Part shown: positions 60,060 through 64,000 of the stretch, piece by piece
How the letters are laid out: every line of letters starts with the position of its first letter
Numbering within the stretch: the first letter of the stretch is position 1
Source: Variovorax sp. RA8
GTDB taxonomy: Bacteria; Pseudomonadota; Gammaproteobacteria; Burkholderiales; Burkholderiaceae_C
Direction of reading: 5' to 3'
Length of the DNA stretch: 64,000 bases
Assembly: GCF_901827175.1 (NCBI RefSeq)
Contig: NZ_LR594662.1
Location: forward strand, 620,001 to 684,000
Notes under the pieces: model-generated
The model's input: only the letters and a program-made list of their open reading frames with translations
Database searches by the model: none
Told to the model about the DNA's origin: nothing
Made by a program: the position numbers and the translations under genes

Positions 60060-63000
60060 TTGTTCAAGAAGATCCTTGTGGCCAACCGCGGCGAGGTCGC
60101 GGTGCGGCTGGTGCGCGCGCTGCGCGACCTGGGCATGGCGAGCGTCGCCGTCCATGCGAAGGACGATGCCGCGGCCCTGCACGTTCAACTGGCCGACACG
60201 GCGGTCCCGCTCGGCCTCACCGGGCCTGCCGCGTACCTGGACGGCGCCGCGCTGATCGAGATCGCGCGTGCCGAGGGCTGTGATGCCGTGCATCCCGGCT
60301 ACGGCTTTCTCAGTGAGAGGGCCGATTTCGCGCAGGCCTGTGCGGACGCGGGCTTGTGCTTCATCGGCCCTGCGCCGGATCAGCTCGCGCTCTTCGGCGA
60401 CAAGGCGCGTGCCCGCGCGCTGGCGCAGCAATGCGATGTGCCGGTCATGCCGGGCAGCGCCGGTGCCGTGACGCTGGCCGAGGCGCAGGCCTTCTTCGCC
60501 GCGCAGCAGGCCGACAAGGCGGGCGTCATGGTCAAGGCCATCGGCGGGGGCGGAGGGCGCGGGATGCGCGCCGTGCTGAGTGCGTCCGACCTGCCGCAAG
60601 CGCATGCGCGCTGCGTGTCCGAGGCGAAGGCCGCCTTCGGCGTCGAGGGCGTGTACGTCGAGCGGCTGATGCGCCACGCGCGACATATCGAGATCCAGGT
60701 GCTGGGCGATGGACGTGCGGTCGCGAGCCTGGGCGAGCGCGAATGCACGCTGCAGCGGCGCTTCCAGAAGCTGGTCGAGATCGCGCCCAGCCCCTCGCTG
60801 CCGACGGAATTGCGCGAGCGCCTGACGCAGGCCGCGCTGCGGATGGCGAAGGCCGTGGGCTACCGCGGCCTGGGCACCTTCGAATTCCTGGTGGATGAAG
60901 AATCGACGAGCCTGCCCTTCGTCTTCATCGAGGCCAATCCGCGCCTGCAGGTCGAGCACACGGTGACGGAAGCGGTCACCGGGCTCGACCTGGTGCAGTT
61001 GCAGATCGGCGTCGCGGCAGGGCAGCGGCTCGATGAACTGGGCATCGAAGCCGATCGCAGCGCGCCGCAGCGCGGCTTCGCGGTGCAGTGGCGCCTCAAC
61101 GCCGAGACACTCGACGCGCAGGGCCAGGCGCGCCCGGCCGGCGGCGTGCTGTCGCGCTTCGACCTGCCTGCCGGCCTCGGCGTGCGCATCGACACCCACG
61201 GCTACACGGGGCTCGCGCCCTCGCCGCACTACGACACGCTCCTCGCCAAGCTGATCGTCCACACCGCCTCGCCGCGCTTCGACGACGTGCTGCGGCGCTC
61301 GTTGCGCGCACTGGAGGAATGCCGCATCGAGGGCGTCTCGACCAACCTTGCGCTGCTGCGTGCGATCGGCGAGCGACCGGAGTTTGCGACGCAGAAGCTG
61401 CACACCCGCTTCGTCGAGGAGCACCTGTCCGACCTGCTCGCGGCGGCCTCGCGCATCGATGCGGCGACGGCCGAGGCGGCCCACCCGCCGGCGGTCGAGC
61501 CGAAGGCGATGCCGCCGCAGGAGGACGGGAGCGGCCTGGTGGTCAAGGCCCCGATGCCGGCGCGACTGGTGCAGTTCGAGGTCGAGGTGGGCGACATCCT
61601 GCCGGCCGGTGCGCAGCTCGGCGTGCTCGAGGCGATGAAGATGGAGCATCTGCTGCATGCGCCTGCAGCAGGCCGCGTGGTCGCGCTGCTCGCCGCGCCC
61701 GGCGACTACCTGGTGGAGGGCCAGTCGCTGCTGCGGCTCGAGCCGGTGGATGCGCAGGCCGCCGAGGCCGAATTGCATCCCGAGCAGGACCTCGATGCGA
61801 TCCGGCCCGACCTGCAGAAGGTGATCGATCGCCACGCCTTCACGCTCGACGCCAACCGCGGCGCAGCGGTCGCGAAGCGCGAGGCTAAGGGCGGCCGCAC
61901 CGCGCGCGCCAATATCGCGGACCTCTGCGACCTGGCCGAGGAGCCGGCCAACTTCAATGAATACGGTGCACTCGCGATCGCGGCGCAGACGCGCCGCCGC
62001 CCGCTGGAGGACCTGATCGCCAACACGCCGGCAGACGGCATGGTGACCGGCATCGGCAGCGTCAACGCGAAGCAGTTCGGCCCCGAGAAGTCGCGCTGCG
62101 TGGTCATGGCCTACGACTACACGGTGCTTGCCGGCACGCAGGGCCTGCGCAACCACCAGAAAACCGATCGCATGCTGGGCATCGCGCACCAGCTGAAGCT
62201 GCCGGTGGTGCTGTTCGCCGAAGGCGGCGGCGGGCGACCGGGCGACACCGACATGCCGATCGTCGCCGGTCTCAACAACCACACCTTCAGCCGGTTCGCG
62301 GCGCTCTCCGGCCAGGTGCCGGTGGTGGGCATCGTGCACGGGCGCTGCTTTGCCGGCAATGCGGCGCTGCTGGGCTGCACCGACGTGATCATCGCCACCG
62401 AGGCCAGCAACATCGGCATGAGCGGGCCGGCCATGATCGAGGGCGGCGGGCTCGGCACCTTCGCGCCCGAGCAGATCGGGCCCAGCGCCGTGCAGTCGCG
62501 CAACGGCGTGATCGATATCCTCGTGGAGGACGAGGCGGCGGCGGTGGCGGCGGCGAAGCAGTACCTCTCGTACTTCCAGGGTTCGATGCGCGAATGGCAG
62601 TGCGCCGACCCGCGCGCGCTGCGCCATGTGGTGCCCGAGAACCGGCTGCGCGTGTACGACGTGCGCGCCGCGATGCGCGGCGTGGCCGACACCGGCTCGC
62701 TGCTGGAGCTGCGCGCCGGCTTCGGCGCCGGGATCGTCACCGCATTGGCGCGCATCGAAGGCAAGCCGGTGGGCCTGCTCGCGAACAATCCGCACCACCT
62801 CGGCGGCGCGATCGACGTCGAGGCCGCCGACAAGGCCGCGCGCTTCATGCAGCTGTGCAACGCGCACGGCCTGCCGCTGGTCGCGCTGTGCGACACACCT
62901 GGCTTCATGGTGGGCCCGGAGATCGAGGCACAGGCCCAGGTGCGCCATGTGTGTCGCATGTTCATGGTGGCCTCGCACCTGCGCGTGCCGTATTTCGCGG

Positions 63001-63359
63001 TGGTGCTGCGCAAGGGCTACGGGCTGGGCGCGCAGGCGATGACGGCTGGTGGCTTCGACGCGCCGGTCTTCACCGTGGCCTGGCCCACCGGCGAGTTCGG
63101 TGCGATGGGGCTGGAAGGCGCGGTGCGCCTGGGCTTTCGCAAGGAGCTCGAGGCCGCGGCCGAGGGCCCCGAGCGCGATGCCTTGTTCAAGAAGCTGGTG
63201 GCGCAGCAGTATGCGAACGGCGAGGCGATCCACATGGCGCAGACGCTGGAGATCGATGCGGTGATCGACCCGGCCGACACGCGCGCCTGGCTGGTGCGCG
63301 GACTGGCCTCGGCCTCGGTGGCGCCGCGGCCGGCCACGCCGTTCGTGGATACCTGGTAG
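60060..63359 (+). CDS. single-chain biotin-dependent acyl-CoA carboxylase (BC-BCCP-CT fusion)
   Basis: The 1099-residue protein contains a biotin carboxylase domain (about 1-450; ANRGEVAVRLVRAL, GGGGGRGMR, FEFLVDE and FIEANPRLQVEHTVTE), a BCCP domain with biotinyl Lys527 in LEAMKMEH, and a carboxyltransferase domain (about 590-1090; GGGRPGDTD, IGMSGPAMIEGGGLG, NNPHHLGGAIDVEAADKAARF, GEFGAMGLEGAVRLG). Fusing all three in one chain is known from long-chain acyl-CoA carboxylases and contrasts with the four-subunit housekeeping acetyl-CoA carboxylase. TTG 60060 has AAAGGG upstream. With the ligase it should make a 2-carboxyacyl-CoA; the acyl substrate is unknown. Confidence 0.9.
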   Translation: MFKKILVANRGEVAVRLVRALRDLGMASVAVHAKDDAAALHVQLADTAVPLGLTGPAAYLDGAALIEIARAEGCDAVHPGYGFLSERADFAQACADAGLCFIGPAPDQLALFGDKARARALAQQCDVPVMPGSAGAVTLAEAQAFFAAQQADKAGVMVKAIGGGGGRGMRAVLSASDLPQAHARCVSEAKAAFGVEGVYVERLMRHARHIEIQVLGDGRAVASLGERECTLQRRFQKLVEIAPSPSLPTELRERLTQAALRMAKAVGYRGLGTFEFLVDEESTSLPFVFIEANPRLQVEHTVTEAVTGLDLVQLQIGVAAGQRLDELGIEADRSAPQRGFAVQWRLNAETLDAQGQARPAGGVLSRFDLPAGLGVRIDTHGYTGLAPSPHYDTLLAKLIVHTASPRFDDVLRRSLRALEECRIEGVSTNLALLRAIGERPEFATQKLHTRFVEEHLSDLLAAASRIDAATAEAAHPPAVEPKAMPPQEDGSGLVVKAPMPARLVQFEVEVGDILPAGAQLGVLEAMKMEHLLHAPAAGRVVALLAAPGDYLVEGQSLLRLEPVDAQAAEAELHPEQDLDAIRPDLQKVIDRHAFTLDANRGAAVAKREAKGGRTARANIADLCDLAEEPANFNEYGALAIAAQTRRRPLEDLIANTPADGMVTGIGSVNAKQFGPEKSRCVVMAYDYTVLAGTQGLRNHQKTDRMLGIAHQLKLPVVLFAEGGGGRPGDTDMPIVAGLNNHTFSRFAALSGQVPVVGIVHGRCFAGNAALLGCTDVIIATEASNIGMSGPAMIEGGGLGTFAPEQIGPSAVQSRNGVIDILVEDEAAAVAAAKQYLSYFQGSMREWQCADPRALRHVVPENRLRVYDVRAAMRGVADTGSLLELRAGFGAGIVTALARIEGKPVGLLANNPHHLGGAIDVEAADKAARFMQLCNAHGLPLVALCDTPGFMVGPEIEAQAQVRHVCRMFMVASHLRVPYFAVVLRKGYGLGAQAMTAGGFDAPVFTVAWPTGEFGAMGLEGAVRLGFRKELEAAAEGPERDALFKKLVAQQYANGEAIHMAQTLEIDAVIDPADTRAWLVRGLASASVAPRPATPFVDTW

Positions 63360-63399
63360 CCCTCACGGGCCTGCGTCCGACACGCCGGGGCGCGAGCTC

Positions 63400-64000
63400 A
63401 TGCGTAAACTGCCGCGCTTGCGCACGGACCTGTTGACACGACGACGATTCGCCCAGGCCGGGCTCGCGCGCTGCGCGGGCCTGGGGCTTTTGGCCATCAT
63501 TCCGCTTCCCCTGCGCGCGCAGTCGAAACCAGCGCAAGCGCCGCGCTGGGCCGCGAGCTGGGCTGCGGCGCCGTTCGACTACGTGCCGGCGCCGCTGTTC
63601 CCCGGCCTGCCGGCGCTGCCCGCCAGGCCGCAGCGCTTCGAAGGGCAGAGCCTGCGCCAACTGATGGTGTCGGCCCTCGCGGGCGGGCGCGTGCGTGTGC
63701 GCTTCTCGAACCTGTTCGGACGCCAACCCCTGCGCATCCTGGAGGCCAGCGTGGGGCTTGCCGCCGGCGCCGACGTGGTGGCGCCGGCCACGCTGCAGCG
63801 CCTGCGTTTCGGCGGGCGTAGCGGCGTCACGATCGCGCCAGGGCGCGAGGCCTGGAGCGACGGGACGCCGCTTGCCGTCGAGTCCGGCCAGACCGTCGCC
63901 GTGAGCTACCTGGTCGAAGCGGGCACGCCCTTCGCAACCATGCATCCGCTCGGCGCGACGGTGATGGTGCCCGGCGCCGCGGCGATGCGCGCGAGCTGGC
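63400..64000 (+). CDS. SGNH/GDSL hydrolase with Tat-like signal, N-terminal part (runs off the window)
   Basis: The 200 visible residues start MRKLPRLRTDLLTRRRFAQAGLARCA, a twin-arginine-like motif followed by a hydrophobic stretch ending PLRAQS, so export is likely. The mature part has WAASWAAAPFDYVPAP and a beta-rich domain (VRVRFSNLFGRQPLRI, then VTIAPGREAWSDGTPL). This is the N-terminal jelly-roll domain that precedes the GDSL catalytic domain in a family of secreted SGNH esterases. The catalytic Ser block lies beyond the right edge. It is 40 bp after the carboxylase gene and may be co-transcribed. Confidence 0.8.
   Translation, partial: MRKLPRLRTDLLTRRRFAQAGLARCAGLGLLAIIPLPLRAQSKPAQAPRWAASWAAAPFDYVPAPLFPGLPALPARPQRFEGQSLRQLMVSALAGGRVRVRFSNLFGRQPLRILEASVGLAAGADVVAPATLQRLRFGGRSGVTIAPGREAWSDGTPLAVESGQTVAVSYLVEAGTPFATMHPLGATVMVPGAAAMRASW

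Overview
The window is high-GC DNA with almost no gaps between genes. Gene content and order point to a betaproteobacterium of the Comamonadaceae, most likely Variovorax or a close relative. The evidence is the rsmI-yraN-SIS-BON cluster, pilU/pilT/yggS, a minimal putA beside an Lrp regulator, a senABC locus and Comamonadaceae-like intergenic repeats. No rRNA, tRNA or CRISPR array was recognised. The taxon is an inference.

Layout. 1-3250 is lower in GC and looks accessory: the N-terminal half of an AraC regulator running off the left edge, an alpha/beta hydrolase, a decayed IS transposase and a two-gene HTH/nucleotidyltransferase module that resembles toxin-antitoxin or phage-defence pairs. 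3527-7062 holds a DJ-1/PfpI protein and a four-gene unit (MHS transporter, cupin, 7Fe ferredoxin, XRE-cupin regulator) behind a consensus promoter overlapped by a perfect palindrome. 7405-8324 holds a PmtA-like methyltransferase and the relic of a xanthine-dehydrogenase-type gene. 8334-25825 is a large sugar catabolism locus: aldose epimerase, lactonase, SDR dehydrogenase, LysR regulator (GbpR-like), semialdehyde dehydrogenase, two complete sugar ABC importers (ChvE-GguAB and YtfQRT-YjfF) whose genes are interleaved, sugar-acid dehydratase, keto-deoxy acid dehydratase and a GST. Together these encode oxidative, non-phosphorylating pentose breakdown (L-arabinose is the best guess) to 2-oxoglutarate.

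25869-38681 is mostly core genome: rsmI, yraN, SIS protein, BON lipoprotein, a hydroxyisobutyrate-dehydrogenase-like enzyme, pilU, pilT, yggS, lrp-type regulator, putA, glutamate dehydrogenase and a lipoprotein. Two near-identical 106-bp repeats each end at the stop codon of a leftward gene.

The most interesting region is 39615-47286. SenA (EgtB-like iron enzyme), SenB (TIGR04348-type selenosugar synthase) and SenC (SelD-like selenophosphate synthetase) form a selenoneine biosynthesis locus. senA is the first gene of a leftward operon with a four-gene PhnCDE-like importer that probably brings in a selenium oxyanion, followed by arginase. senB and senC run rightward from the same 28-bp divergent gap.

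47276-51767 is a neutral-lipid or storage-granule cluster: wax ester synthase/DGAT, two phasin-like proteins, a TetR regulator and a lipase-like hydrolase. The first three share Lys/Ala/Pro-rich tails. 51816-53038 carries an orphan antitoxin, a DUF2867-like protein and a RidA protein. 53054-63359 has a self-sufficient CYP102-type P450-reductase fusion, an orphan Leu/Ile/Val-type binding protein, a TetR regulator whose start codon sits in a palindrome, an acyl-CoA synthetase and a single-chain biotin-dependent acyl-CoA carboxylase. The window ends inside a Tat-exported SGNH hydrolase.
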